NCBI GenBank assembly: GCA_002104905.1
Contig: MCFE01000862.1
Location: 1 to 29,830, forward strand
Direction: 5' to 3'
Length of the DNA: 29,830 nt
Origin: Basidiobolus meristosporus CBS 931.73
Taxonomy: Eukaryota; Basidiobolomycota; Basidiobolomycetes; Basidiobolales; Basidiobolaceae
In this document: positions 1-9,421 of the stretch, piece after piece
How the letters are laid out: the number at the start of each line of letters is the position of its first letter
Numbering within the stretch: the first letter of the stretch is position 1
The notes under the pieces: model-generated
Told to the model about the DNA's origin: nothing
What the model saw: the letters and a program-made list of their open reading frames with translations, nothing else
Database searches by the model: none
Position numbers and translations under genes: made by a program

Positions 1-1100
1 CTCAAGATTAAAGATAATTAGTAGATGAGGCATTTATCTTGGTACTTTTGAGGGACCTAAGGGTAAATAGTAGGTGATGATAAAGTATAGAAAATTTTCA
101 CAAGCAGGGATGCCATGTGTGAGTATATTTCATGTCATAGTGTCACAGAAGTAAAAGATTACAACCAGTTGCTGAAATAACCATAAATGAAAAAGAAAGG
201 TATCAACTACAATTGGATGAAGGTGAAACATCCATTAGCTGCAGATAAGAATGCATCACCCAAATTGAGCTATCAGCCACAACAAGAAGTGCCCCTGCAA
301 TAGGGTAATAAGCACTCAATATTTAGCAGGAGGCAAATCATTCCTTAAGAACCCTGCTTCAGAATCTAGATCTGGCAATTAGTGGTCCAGATGCTTCTAT
401 TTGACAACAAATTATGCAGAAGGAGTACTAGTAATTGATGATGGCAGAAATGTGGGCACTGGTGGACTTACCAAGTTGGGGAAAGCTAATAAAATGTGAA
501 AGTGTTTAGGAAATCAGGATAACCTTCAATGGCTTAGTTGATGGTGATTAGACTTGATTGATGACTGAAAGTTTACTTCATAAACATGGACCAGACTGCA
601 AGGGGACATTTGCTTTAGTAGCTAGGTCTGAGTCAATCAGGAAAGTACTGGACTAAAACACTCTACATGCCATAAACACTCAACCAATGGTGCCAACTGC
701 CCCCCTCAGTGGGGATCCATGTCAAGCTATATCTATACAGCAGCCAGAAGGTTTTGCTTTTGCAAGTGGCTCCATCAGGGTGTGCATACTTAGGAACCTT
801 GTAAATTGGCTGAGGGAAGTGCCCAGAACAAGGAAAAAGAAGATCAAGACATATTGAGGGGAGACTAGACTTATTTGTTTTAATGTGCTTCCATTGCTGC
901 GGTCCATCAAATAGAAAGGGAGCAAGATGGCAGATTTGTAATGTTAACAACTTCATGATAGCCAATCAGGGACCAAGAGTGACTTAAACTGACAAGGTCC
1001 AGTTCTACTAGGAACTTATACATAAAAGACTGCAATAAATTGAGCAAGCTCCATCAATTCAATCAAAAAACTTACATTCCACTCAGATGCTTTGATGAGG
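1..1100. other. AT-rich stretch without a recognisable gene
   Basis: This lies directly downstream, in minus-strand sense, of a decayed Ty3/gypsy Gag with a zinc knuckle, so the start of a gypsy Pol (protease, reverse transcriptase) would be expected here. I read both strands and found no protease D-S/T-G motif, no RT YxDD motif and no long open frame. The minus frame at 663-965 (100 codons) matches no family I know. Most likely it is decayed retroelement sequence, but that is inferred only from its position. Confidence 0.4.
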
Positions 1101-1700
1101 GCAGTACTTTGTAATATGCTCCTGCTGGTGGCAAATAAAGCAAAGTCCTTGCTTCTTACATTATTTAGATGTGGGATTCTTCTGCATATCATCTATATCC
1201 ATTTTCACTGCTTCTGGTGGTCTTCTTTCATAGTGATTATAGCATCTCTGATTATTCATTGTGGGCTTGCCAAATCCAGATATAGCTGAGTCATACTCAA
1301 TGGCACTCTTGATGTCTTCTTCAGTAGTCAGAGATTTTTGATAATTCACTTCCTTGCAAGTTCTTTCTTTCAGCCCATCAGCATAGTATTTAACTTGATT
1401 CCGGGGGTCCATTTTTTGAATTTGTCCATGTAGATATCCATGTTCTTAGATATACTCTTGAACCATTCCTTTCTGTCTGTGTGTCTTTAACCTTCTTCTT
1501 TGTAGTGTTTGCTTGTATGAAGGTTCAAATTCATCCTGAACTTCTGACACAAACTCATCCCTAGTTGAGATTGTAGAGCATCCCATCAAGGTGGCTGGCC
1601 TGATCATGTGGTGGTACTACTCTAAGGATGCATCTGCAAGATAAGAGAGTGCATACTGCAACTTGCTTTCTAGGTAATTCCATTAGCCTTAAAAGCTTCT
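1101..1700 (-). pseudogene. decayed Ty3/gypsy Gag (capsid core plus CCHC zinc knuckle)
   Basis: On the minus strand, in pieces shifted by frameshifts and stops, the sequence reads as a Ty3/gypsy Gag capsid. It starts near 1,690 with a YALSYLADAS-like segment, shifts frame to WYHHMIRP and TRDEFVSEVQDEF, then has MVQEYI followed by a stop, YYADGLKERTCKEVNY, TEEDIKSAIEYDSA and FG. That order of W..EF, VQEYI, F/YxxGLK, R/CKEV and LEEAI..A..YD is typical of the Retrotrans_gag family. After a basic/MDIDDM linker and two stops comes a complete C-X2-C-X4-H-X4-C knuckle (CFICHQQEHITKYC, 1,142 down to 1,101). The longest uninterrupted piece is 1,161-1,412. No intact Pol follows. This is an old, inactivated copy belonging to a different superfamily from the copia elements to the right. 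Confidence 0.8.
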
Positions 1701-1881
1701 ACAGTCTTGAAAGAGCCCAGTTGCCAGATCTTCATTGACTCTACCATGGTACCAGTTGATTATTACACAAGAGTTGCACCTGAAAGGGTTTTGCTGGCTC
1801 TGGGCCATGGTAGTCATTCAATGTTCCTGCAGGCTGAGGTCCTGAAGTAACTGTGGCTGTTAGGCCAGGATTTGCTGCATA

Positions 1882-2036
1882 GCATTCTTCCATTCTAGAT
1901 ACTCTGACATTTTGAGGGAGGCGCCTTCTTTCTTCAGGGGGAATATTTTTGCTGTAAGGCATTCTTCCATTCTTGATTTTCTGACATCTTGGGGGAGGCT
2001 TCTTCTTTTTTCAGCAGGGAGATTTCTGGTTATTGC
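1882..2036 (-). repeat. two-copy 77-bp tandem duplication
   Basis: Units 1,882-1,958 and 1,959-2,036 both begin GCATTCTTCCATTCT and continue with TCTGACAT.TTG.GGGAGGC and TTCTT..TTCAG..GG. Read on the minus strand, both give a PAEKRR/PEERRR..LPQ(D/N)VR.SRMEEC peptide. Because 77 is not a multiple of three, one frame reads the two units in different phases. The duplication lies upstream of the decayed Gag capsid and may be part of its N-terminal region. Confidence 0.75.
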
Positions 2037-2045
2037 TGCTATCAA

Positions 2046-3714
2046 TGTTACAAGTCTTGATATAAGAGCTGTAGTGGAATAGGTAGTTACGCCAGTATTG
2101 TATTATTAAGACCTGGACTAGCTTTTATTAAGGTTCCAGCAGCTCCTCTTATTCATTTGGCCGGTCAAGTTGCTGACTAAACACTATCCCAATATAGGTT
2201 GCAGCTGAAGACTCATTTGATTGTATCACCATCACCCAATTAGATCCTACTTCAAATATCTATTTCTGTCCAACAAGGATCTGCTGATTCATCTGCTGAC
2301 TAGAAATACTGATTTGACAGATAACACTGATTTACTAATAGGCTAAATATCAATCATATTGATTTGACTAAAAACTAATCCAACTTAAGCTTTCAAGGGA
2401 AAGATGATAGCACACTAGCTGATAGAAATACACGTTCAGCTTTTGTTATTTGTCATTCTTATCTGTAGCCTAATCTAAATGACTGTAGCCCTGTAATATC
2501 CATGTATTGGCTGCTCTAAGTAATATATAAATAGTGCCTTGTAGGGATTTGAGAATTTGCTTAACTGCTGCATTGTGCACAGTTCCATAACATTACATTA
2601 GCTGAATAACAATATTTACAGCTACTTCAATATCCAGAAATGAAGATTTAAACAGGTTCATCAGTATATCAACTATTGCTCATCAGAAAAAGATTGATCT
2701 AAATCTGAGCAACTTTTGGCCTAAGTTAAGTAGAATTTGCCCATTTTTAAGTTATGTTTGATAAGAGCTGCTGATGACTTATAATCTTAGATTGAAGTGT
2801 TCAAGAGTGGTCCTATGTCCTCATGCTGGTTGAGTGCACTTTTGTGTATATATGTCAAGTTTGACTCTAGATTTGTGAGAATAGTTCAAATTCTGAGCAC
2901 CATCATTGTCAATTAACTGAAGAGGTCTTCCCTTGCCTGCCTAAGGGCTCCCTAATCTCTTGATGGTATTATTGAGGCATTCATATATAGAAGCTGGAGC
3001 ATCACTGCCTTTAAAAACTGGCCTGCATAAATAATATTGCCTGCAGCCCTAAAAATGAGCTCAATTGCCTCTGGGTATGTGCCAATCTTGCTATAAGATG
3101 CTTTAGCAACTGCTCAAGCCCTTTGGTATGTTCTAATCAGGTGATGACAATGTAATTTAATGAGTCACCAACCACAACATATATGGTAAATACAGTTAGT
3201 CAGAACCTGATTTGGCAGAATGTATTCAAAGTATTGCTGGAACCTCAATAAAAATTTGCCCAGGTTTTAGCTAATACCATACAAGCAAACTACCCTATTC
3301 CTCTGCAATTGTCATATCAATACTTGTAACCTTATAAGCAGCAACAACCAGATTCCTCCCTCCTGAAGAAAGTGTTACAACCTGCCACTTGAATACTTGA
3401 GTTTGATCAGTTTTAGGCAAATCATGTAGCGCTGTTCTTAGCCCATCATTACATCAATGTTTCTATCAAACCAATAGTGTTAGTTAGTAGCCCCATAAGG
3501 CAACTGGATATACTGGCTGGTTAGATCCACTCAAATAGTTGTAGAGCACACTAAGACCACAACAATGCCATTTCATCCTTGGCAAAACACCATACAAAGA
3601 CTGTTGTATTTTATCAACTTTATTTGGCTGTAAAATTAGCTAAACACTGTTGTGGTCCTGTTGCAAGATTGGGTAGATGGTCATAGATTCCAGGCTTCTT
3701 CTATAATAGTGGTC
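2046..3714. other. AT-rich stretch, no gene recognised
   Basis: There is no open frame above 60 codons on either strand and no tRNA, rRNA or recognisable transposase. A TATA-like run (TATATAAATA near 2,523) lies on the plus strand and could be a relic LTR promoter, but I could not find a second copy of the flanking sequence in the window to prove an LTR. A minus-strand read of 2,900-3,200 has several short open stretches that look like degraded coding sequence, with no family recognised. Confidence 0.4.
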
Positions 3715-4510
3715 TGCTGACAGAATCTTTACAGCTGATCTGGATTGGATCCACCTGCGGGACAAAGTTATTTTTCATAAGAGGAATTTTAGAACATTAA
3801 GAGGCACACCAAGAGGCTGTAGCACTTCTTCAGGAGCAGTGCTCAAGATGGGAACTTGAATATTGCAAGGATGTGTGGCAGAGACTGGTAGATGAGATGC
3901 TTGAGCTTGCAGTGCCAGCTGAAGACCTAGCCATGTGGGAACAAGTATATGAGCAGTGGCATAAAGCTATTGGGTTCCCCCAAAGTCATGGAAACAGAGC
4001 TTTACAGCAGGTATACTTGTTAAGTGGTGGATTGTTATGGTGTTATTTGTTGAGTCTGGGGTTGGGCTTGATGTTAGCGTAGGGCACAGGGACTTGTACA
4101 GGACCTGTATAGGCCAATACAATGGGCAATTGCGGCACAACTGAAGTTTCAACAGAAATAAATCAATTTGTGTGCATAAAAAGTAAGAGAAATGGTTGGG
4201 TCAGGAAGTAAAATATGTGAAAAAGAGGCAATAGCTAATCAGTATACACAAACATAGGAGGTAATTATATGTCTGGGATCAGAAAGTGAGAGTATTGGGA
4301 GAGAACTGATCAAATACCACTGATGTATTGTTGTGATGAGTAATTGTGACTATGTTTTTTTTGGGACCTGGGAGCATTTATTTTTATGACAGTCTTTGCA
4401 CAGCATCCTGACAGGATCAATACCTCTTAGTCACAGAAATTTAAGCTTGTGTCAGCCATGTGATGCGATCATTGCAATAATTTTTCAAAGGGTAAGCAGC
4501 TGGTACATTT
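3715..4510 (+). repeat. left arm of a large imperfect inverted repeat
   Basis: This arm pairs with the reverse complement of 4,525-5,180. Landmarks: GAGGCACACCAAGAGG at 3,801 pairs with its complement at 5,069-5,084; GTCATGGAAACAGAG at 3,986 pairs near 4,884-4,899; AAGTTTCAACAGAAATAAA at 4,144 pairs near 4,735-4,752; TACCTCTTAGTCAC at 4,421 pairs with 4,611-4,624. From 3,801 to about 4,160 the two arms stay in nearly constant register. The left arm carries about 150 extra bases (roughly 4,260-4,410). A plus-strand open frame at 3,873-4,082 reads VDEMLELAVPAEDLAMWEQV and corresponds to minus-strand coding-like sequence in the other arm. This is therefore a partial copy of the same unidentified element in the opposite orientation. 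Confidence 0.85.
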
Positions 4511-4524
4511 GATTCAGAAATCAT

Positions 4525-5180
4525 CTTGATACCAACATGTGCTAACAACAATACATATGAAAAGTTATTGTGATGATCCCTTCAAACAGCCGCCACAAAT
4601 TCTAATTCCTGTGACTAAGAGGTATAGATCCCACCAGTCCTGCATTTGTGTGCATTGATTTGCTATTGACTCTTTTTCACACTCCTTACCTCCCAACCCA
4701 AGCATTTCACTTATTTTCATGCATACATTTTGCTTTATTTCTGTTGAAACTTTAGTTGTACCTCAGTTGCCAATAGTATTGCCCTATGCAACTCCCTACA
4801 GCCTACACTAACATTAAGCCAAACTCCACACTCAACAAGTAACTCCATTAAAATCCACCACTCAAAAGTATTTCAGCTGTAATACTCTGTTTCCATGACT
4901 CCAGCAGGAACCATGCAGCTTTATTCCACTGCTCATTCACTGATTCCCATATATCCTGGTTTTCAGCTGCCACTGCAAGGTCTAGCTCCTCATCTGCCAG
5001 TCTTTGCAACAGGTCCTTAAGTATTCAAGTGTGCTTTCTTGAGTACTGCTCTTGAAGAAGTGTTGTAACCTCTTGGTGTGCCTGTTAAGGTTCCAAATTC
5101 CACTGAAGGCAGTGTGATAACCATCCAAGTTCTTGGTGTTGTTACTTTGTCTGTCAGTGGGATCTCTACTCTGTCAGCAA
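4525..5180 (-). repeat. right arm of the large imperfect inverted repeat
   Basis: This is the reverse-complement partner of 3,715-4,510. The centre of symmetry is near 4,516, where TGATTCAGAAATCA forms a near-perfect small palindrome. Outside 5,180 the arms stop matching. In this arm the sequence is continuous with the minus-strand coding remnant at 5,017-6,609. The left arm therefore looks like the tail of a second, inverted copy, and not like a short terminal inverted repeat of one element. Confidence 0.85.
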
Positions 5181-6609
5181 TGGAGGATGTGGAGGCTGTG
5201 GAGGATTTGGTAGACAAGTTGCCTTTCTCTGCAAACTCATCTACCTTACTGGAGTGTATCTCATCTGGCTCTGCCTCTAACTCTTGTGAAAACTGCTGTT
5301 TTCTTGTTGGTAGTTCTTCTTAACTATGATGGGATTCAGTCTGTTCCTGGCTTTTGGAATTAATTGGTCAGAGCTGCAGCTTTTTTATTATGTTTCCCTG
5401 TCTCTGGCTTGGGTAAACTTTTTCTCCTTTACCTTTTCCTTTATCACTGACAGGTCTTTTACTACTATGTTGTCTGAGTGCTGCATGTATAGAAATATGT
5501 CTTCTCCTTGATAAATGCTGCTCTGATGCATCTGTTTTGGGCCACATGTCCCTTGCTGGTGCTCTTCTAACAGCTTGATGCTTCTTTACTGCTTGTTTTG
5601 AGCTTTTAGCTGTAGTTGTGACAGGCTCCTGAGAAGGCAGCTGGTTTTTATCACTGCCAGGTCCTTCACTGCTACTTAACTGAGTGCTTCTCAAGTGGTA
5701 CTACCCCTTTTCCTTGATAAATTTTGTGCTGGTGCAGCTGTGTCTGCCTGCTTGTCCCATATTGGCACTCTTTCAGCTACCTGACATCTCTTTCATGCCT
5801 GACTGGAGCTTTTAGCCCTGCTTGTATTGGGCTCTTGAGGAAGCCACTGGTTTTTAGCCATAGCACCCTTGATCTTCTGCCTTTGATAGTTTCTGCTATT
5901 CTTAAGATACTTTCTGAGCATACCAATAATGGCCTAATATTTGTTTGCCTGTTTGAATACAGGATAATGCTCATGAAACAAGTCAAGCATATTCTGCTTG
6001 GCCATGAGTTCCTGATGGTCCTGTGGTGTGCTGGCCCTAGGGTGATGGTGGCTAGACTTTGGACAGCCTCTTGAATATTAGCTCACTCTTCATCATTGCA
6101 CTGAACATCTTCATGGATCTTCAATGTCTATTGATTTTTAGGCTTTAGTATAAATATCACATTGTCTCCCTCCCATGCAGTGATAGGCTTTTCTATGGGC
6201 TTTATCTTTGGATACTGTTGTGGTGCTTCAAAGACTATATGGTGTTCCTCTGCTGTTACATTGGGAATTGGCTCAATTCTTGGCTGTGACATTGGGCTAC
6301 TTTAGTTCCTTTTTTGCAGCAAAGATACTGCTTTCTCTACCTGGGATATTGATTGCTCTACACATATTATCTGCTCATCCTGTTACTGGACTATTCCTCA
6401 TTTCTCAGGGCCATTGCATCTATCCTATCAGCCACTGCACCTAATTGCTTCATCAATGCTTTGGTATAAGCTGACAACATACTTGCTAATATGGGTGGTG
6501 GAGAGGGTATGAGGGCCACTTGCTGATCTTCAACTGAAAGTACTGCATTTACTACACTCTCATTTGCCTGAGCATAACAGTTGACTTGCAGCTCTGCAGA
6601 GGTTTTCAA
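5017..6609 (-). pseudogene. decayed minus-strand coding remnant of an unidentified element
   Basis: Open minus-strand pieces at 6,391-6,609 (72 codons, ending ALMKQLGAVADRIDAMALR), 5,368-5,694 (108 codons, Ser/Lys/Arg-rich, with KGKGKGEK) and 5,017-5,217 (66 codons, Ser/Thr-rich) lie in the same direction and are separated by stops. The first piece has a short helical, coiled-coil-like end reminiscent of retroelement Gag N-termini, and the others are low-complexity and basic. No catalytic motif is visible. Because part of it exists in a second, inverted copy next door, a mobile-element origin is likely. I do not recognise the family. Confidence 0.4.
5442..5855 (-). repeat. two-copy 207-bp tandem duplication (69 codons per unit)
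   Basis: Units 5,442-5,648 and 5,649-5,855 align along their whole length. Both start TATCACTG(A/C)CAGGTC, share CCTTGATAAAT, GGAGCTTTTAGC-like and GGCTC.TGAG.A.G segments, and end in CTGGTTTTT. The period of 207 is a multiple of three. The lower unit is fully open on the minus strand (within 5,368-5,694), while the upper one has stops. This suggests an in-frame duplication inside a once-coding region that later decayed. Confidence 0.75.
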
Positions 6610-6650
6610 TTGCCTACTTTACCCAGAACCAAATGGGCACACTGTCAACA

Positions 6651-7000
6651 TGATTGTAAGAGTCTTGGAGATATTGCAACTGATTGTGATGACAAGAAGA
6701 TTATGTTGTTTTCACTAAATGATTTATTGAATATAAAGGTAGTATTTATACTTTTACCTGGTCTTGGCATTACAAACAGGTAGAATACACTAAGGAAGGT
6801 TCCAAGAACATGTGTGCAAAGTTTGGGGCTGCTTGGACAACTTTGAAAATTTTTGTATTCTGGGTACCTGGTATTTTGGTGAAAATATTCTAAGTGAATC
6901 CTAACAAGGAATTTGGTCAGTACTCTCTAGGATTTGAGGGTATTGATCTCAGTGACTAAGTTAGGTGAATATTCAGGTGGAACTACAAACTTTTACAACT
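6651..7000 (-). repeat. LTR L1 (3' LTR of copia X)
   Basis: This 350-bp copy begins TGATTGTAAGAG and ends TTACAACT on the plus strand, so both ends are altered from the family's TGTTGTAA...TTACAACA. It is the most diverged of the six LTRs. CTCCCACTCA, the complement of the polypurine tract, follows directly at 7,001. Confidence 0.9.
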
Positions 7001-7242
7001 CTCCCACTCAGCTAAATGCTTATACTGATTAGTCCTTATTTTGACCTAAGATATTCAAACTTGTCTCTAGCTAATGATGTTATAAATATGATTACAATCA
7101 TTTCATCTGAAGGACAGTAAACTAAACTAAGTTATTCTCTATAGCTTCACGTATGAAGTGATGTCAAATATCTATGTGCTTAGTTCTAGCAGGAAAAGTT
7201 GGATTTCTACCCAATTGTATACATCCTTGATTACCTTGAAAT
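7001..7242 (-). pseudogene. copia X Pol C-terminal fragment (end of RNase H)
   Basis: On the minus strand this is the last part of the copia RNase H region, with QGNQGCIQLGRNPTF and RTKHIDI, followed by the decayed tail and polypurine tract at 7,001. It is cut at 7,242 by LTR L2. The last five bases, GAAAT (7,238-7,242), are repeated at 16,609-16,613 as the target duplication of element Y. It continues logically into the block starting at 16,609. Confidence 0.9.
7238..7242. repeat. target-site duplication GAAAT (left copy, element Y)
   Basis: GAAAT directly precedes LTR L2 and is repeated directly after LTR L5 at 16,609-16,613. Five bases is the usual target duplication length for copia integrases. 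Confidence 0.9.
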
Positions 7243-7591
7243 TGTTGTACAAGTCTTGGAGATATTGGAAGTGATTTGGAGAACAAGTAGATTATGTGGT
7301 TTTCACTTAATGATTTATAGAATGTAAAAGTGGTATTTATACTTTTACCTGGTCTTGGCATTACAAACACGTAGAATAGGTTGAGGAAGGTCCCAAGAAC
7401 ATGTGTGCAAAGTTTGGGGCTGTTTGGACAACTTTGAGAATTTTCATGTTCTGGGTACCTGGTTTTTTGGTGGAAATATTCTAAGTAAATCCCAACAAGG
7501 AATTTGGTCAGTATTCTCTAGGATTTAAGGGTAATGATCTAAGTGACTAAGTTAGGTGAATATTTAGGTGGAATTACAAATTTTTACCACA
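7243..7591 (-). repeat. LTR L2 (3' LTR of copia Y)
   Basis: This 349-bp LTR runs from TGTTGTACAAG to TTTACCACA on the plus strand. Its high-coordinate half carries the Y-specific variants GGTTTTTTGGTGGAAAT and GGATTTAAGGGT, shared only with L5. Its low-coordinate half instead matches L3 and L4 closely. Confidence 0.93.
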
Positions 7592-9061
7592 CTCCCACTC
7601 AGATAAATGTTCATACTGACTAGTCCTAATTTTGACCCAAGATATTCAAACTTGTCTCTAGCTAATGGTTTAGTAAATATGTCTGCAATCATTTCATCTG
7701 TAGGACAGTAAACTAGGCTAACTAAGTTATTCTCTATAGCTTCACGTATGAAATGATGTCTAATATCTATGTGCTTGGTTCTAGCATGAAAAGTTGGATT
7801 TCTACCTAATTGTATACATCCTTGATTATCTTGAAATAAAGTGATGGGTGTTTTTTGACATAGGCCTAAATCTGTAAAGAGCTTTCTTAACCACATTGCT
7901 TCTTTTGTAGCCTCACAGGCTGCCATATATTCTGCCTCTGTGGTGGAAAGTGCTACGGTTGGTTGCTTTCTTGAATTCCATGAAATTGTTCCTTTACAGT
8001 AAAGAAAGGTGTATCCTGCGGTGGATCTTCTGTCTTCTAAATTTTGTCCCCAATCAGCATCAGAGTATCCCACAAGATCCTGTTTTGAATCCTTATAAGT
8101 GTATCTTAAGCAGATATTGGCAGTTCCTTTTAGGTATCTAAAGATCCGCTTAACTGCTGCAATATGATCAGATCCATAGTTCTGATTATGTTGGCTGACA
8201 ACTCCCACTGAATATGAGATATCTGGACATGTTCCAAGCATGATACACATCATACTGCTGACCATAGACTGATAAGGAAAGTCAGGGCTTTCAGATGGCA
8301 CCAAGCTCTCTTGATTTGGTTGAGTTTTGGCCAAGTTAAGGTTTGTCTCCATTGGGGTAGCTGCCGGTTTACAGTCTTCCATTTTGTACTTCTTTAGTAT
8401 ATCTTGAATATACTTGGATTGACTTAGGGTGATAGTCTGGGTACTACTGTCTATGGAGAACTTAATCCCTAAGTAGTAACTAAGTTCTCCTAGATCAGAC
8501 ATCTTGAACTCCTTAGATAGGCTAGATTTAGTCTCTTCCAATGTTTCTAGGTTATTGGCGGCTATATTAAGATCATCCACATATACAGCTAATAGAACTG
8601 GATTTGCTCTATCTGGCTTATAGTATATACTATAGTCAGCATTACTTCTTTTGAAACTCAAAGATTCCAATTAAGAATCTATCTTGCAATTCCAGGCTCT
8701 TGGTGATTGTTTGAGACCATATAGTGACTTTTAAAGCTTGCAGACCAAATGGGGGTTATCTTGGTCAACCAACCCATCAGGCTGGTCCATATACACATCC
8801 TCATTAAGTTCTTCATTCAAAAATGCAGTTTTTACATCCATTTGATGAATAAAAAACTTATATTTGGCTGCAATAGCCAAAATTAATCTGATGGAATTAA
8901 ACTTGGCTACCAGTGCAAAGGTCTTAGTATAGTCAAGTCCTTTTGTTTGAGAATATCCTTTGGCTACAAGTCTTGCTTTGTATCTTTCAATTGTACCATC
9001 AGCCTTGTATTTTGTCTTGAAGACCCATCTGCATCCAATTGATTTTTGGTTGATTGGTAAA
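7592..9061 (-). pseudogene. copia Y Pol C-terminal block (RT and RNase H)
   Basis: In coding order this begins at 9,061, inside the linker before RT (KSIGCRWVFKTKYK), and continues through the RT core (KARLVAKGYSQ, DVKTAFLNEEL). It then has two nonsense codons at about 8,731 and 8,672 where Z reads KLKKS and DSYLES. After these an open stretch carries the RT active-site region AVYVDDLNIAA, SDADWG and the RNase H end TEAEYMAACEA. The normal stop after MNI has become a tyrosine codon, so the frame runs into LTR L2. The reverse transcriptase is dead because of the internal stops. The missing N-terminal part is at 13,747-16,260. Confidence 0.92.
9057..9061. repeat. target-site duplication GTAAA (left copy, element Z)
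   Basis: GTAAA directly precedes LTR L3 and is repeated directly after LTR L4 at 13,747-13,751. Removing Z and one copy restores GGTAAATTGACTAAG, the order seen in uninterrupted copies. Confidence 0.93.
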
Positions 9062-9410
9062 TGTTGTAAGAGTCTTGGAGATATTGGAAGTGATTTGGAG
9101 AACAAGTAGATTATGTGGTTTTCACTTAATGATTTATTGAATGTAAAAGTGGTATTTATACTTTTACCTGGTCTTGGCATTACAAACACGTAGAATAGGT
9201 TAAGGAAGGTCCCAAGAACATGTGTGCAAAGTTTGGGGCTGTTTGGACAACTTTGAGAATTTTCATGTTCTGGGTACCTGGCATTTTGGTGAAAATATTC
9301 TAAGTAAATCCCGACAAGGAATTTGGTCAGTATTCTCTAGGATTTGAGGGTAATGATCTAAGTGACTAAGTTAGGTGAATATTTAGGTGGAAATTACGAA
9401 TTTTACAACA
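9062..9410 (-). repeat. LTR L3 (3' LTR of copia Z)
   Basis: 349 bp, TGTTGTAAGAG...TTACAACA on the plus strand. It is nearly identical to L4, with differences confined to the high-coordinate part (CCCGAC versus CCCAAC, GATTTGAGG versus GACTTGAAG, ACGA versus ACAA). Confidence 0.96.
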
Positions 9411-9421
9411 CTCCCACTCAG
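9411..9421 (-). promoter_or_regulatory. polypurine tract of copia Z
   Basis: The minus strand reads TGAGTGGGAG immediately before the 3' LTR, the normal place and composition for the primer of plus-strand synthesis. It sits directly after the Gag-Pol stop codon at 9,422-9,424. The same CTCCCACTCA complement follows L1 and L2. Confidence 0.75.

Noticed and set aside
3873-4082. A plus-strand 69-codon frame as a host gene
   Set aside because: It falls within the left arm of the inverted repeat and matches degraded coding-like sequence in the other arm, so it is part of a repeat.
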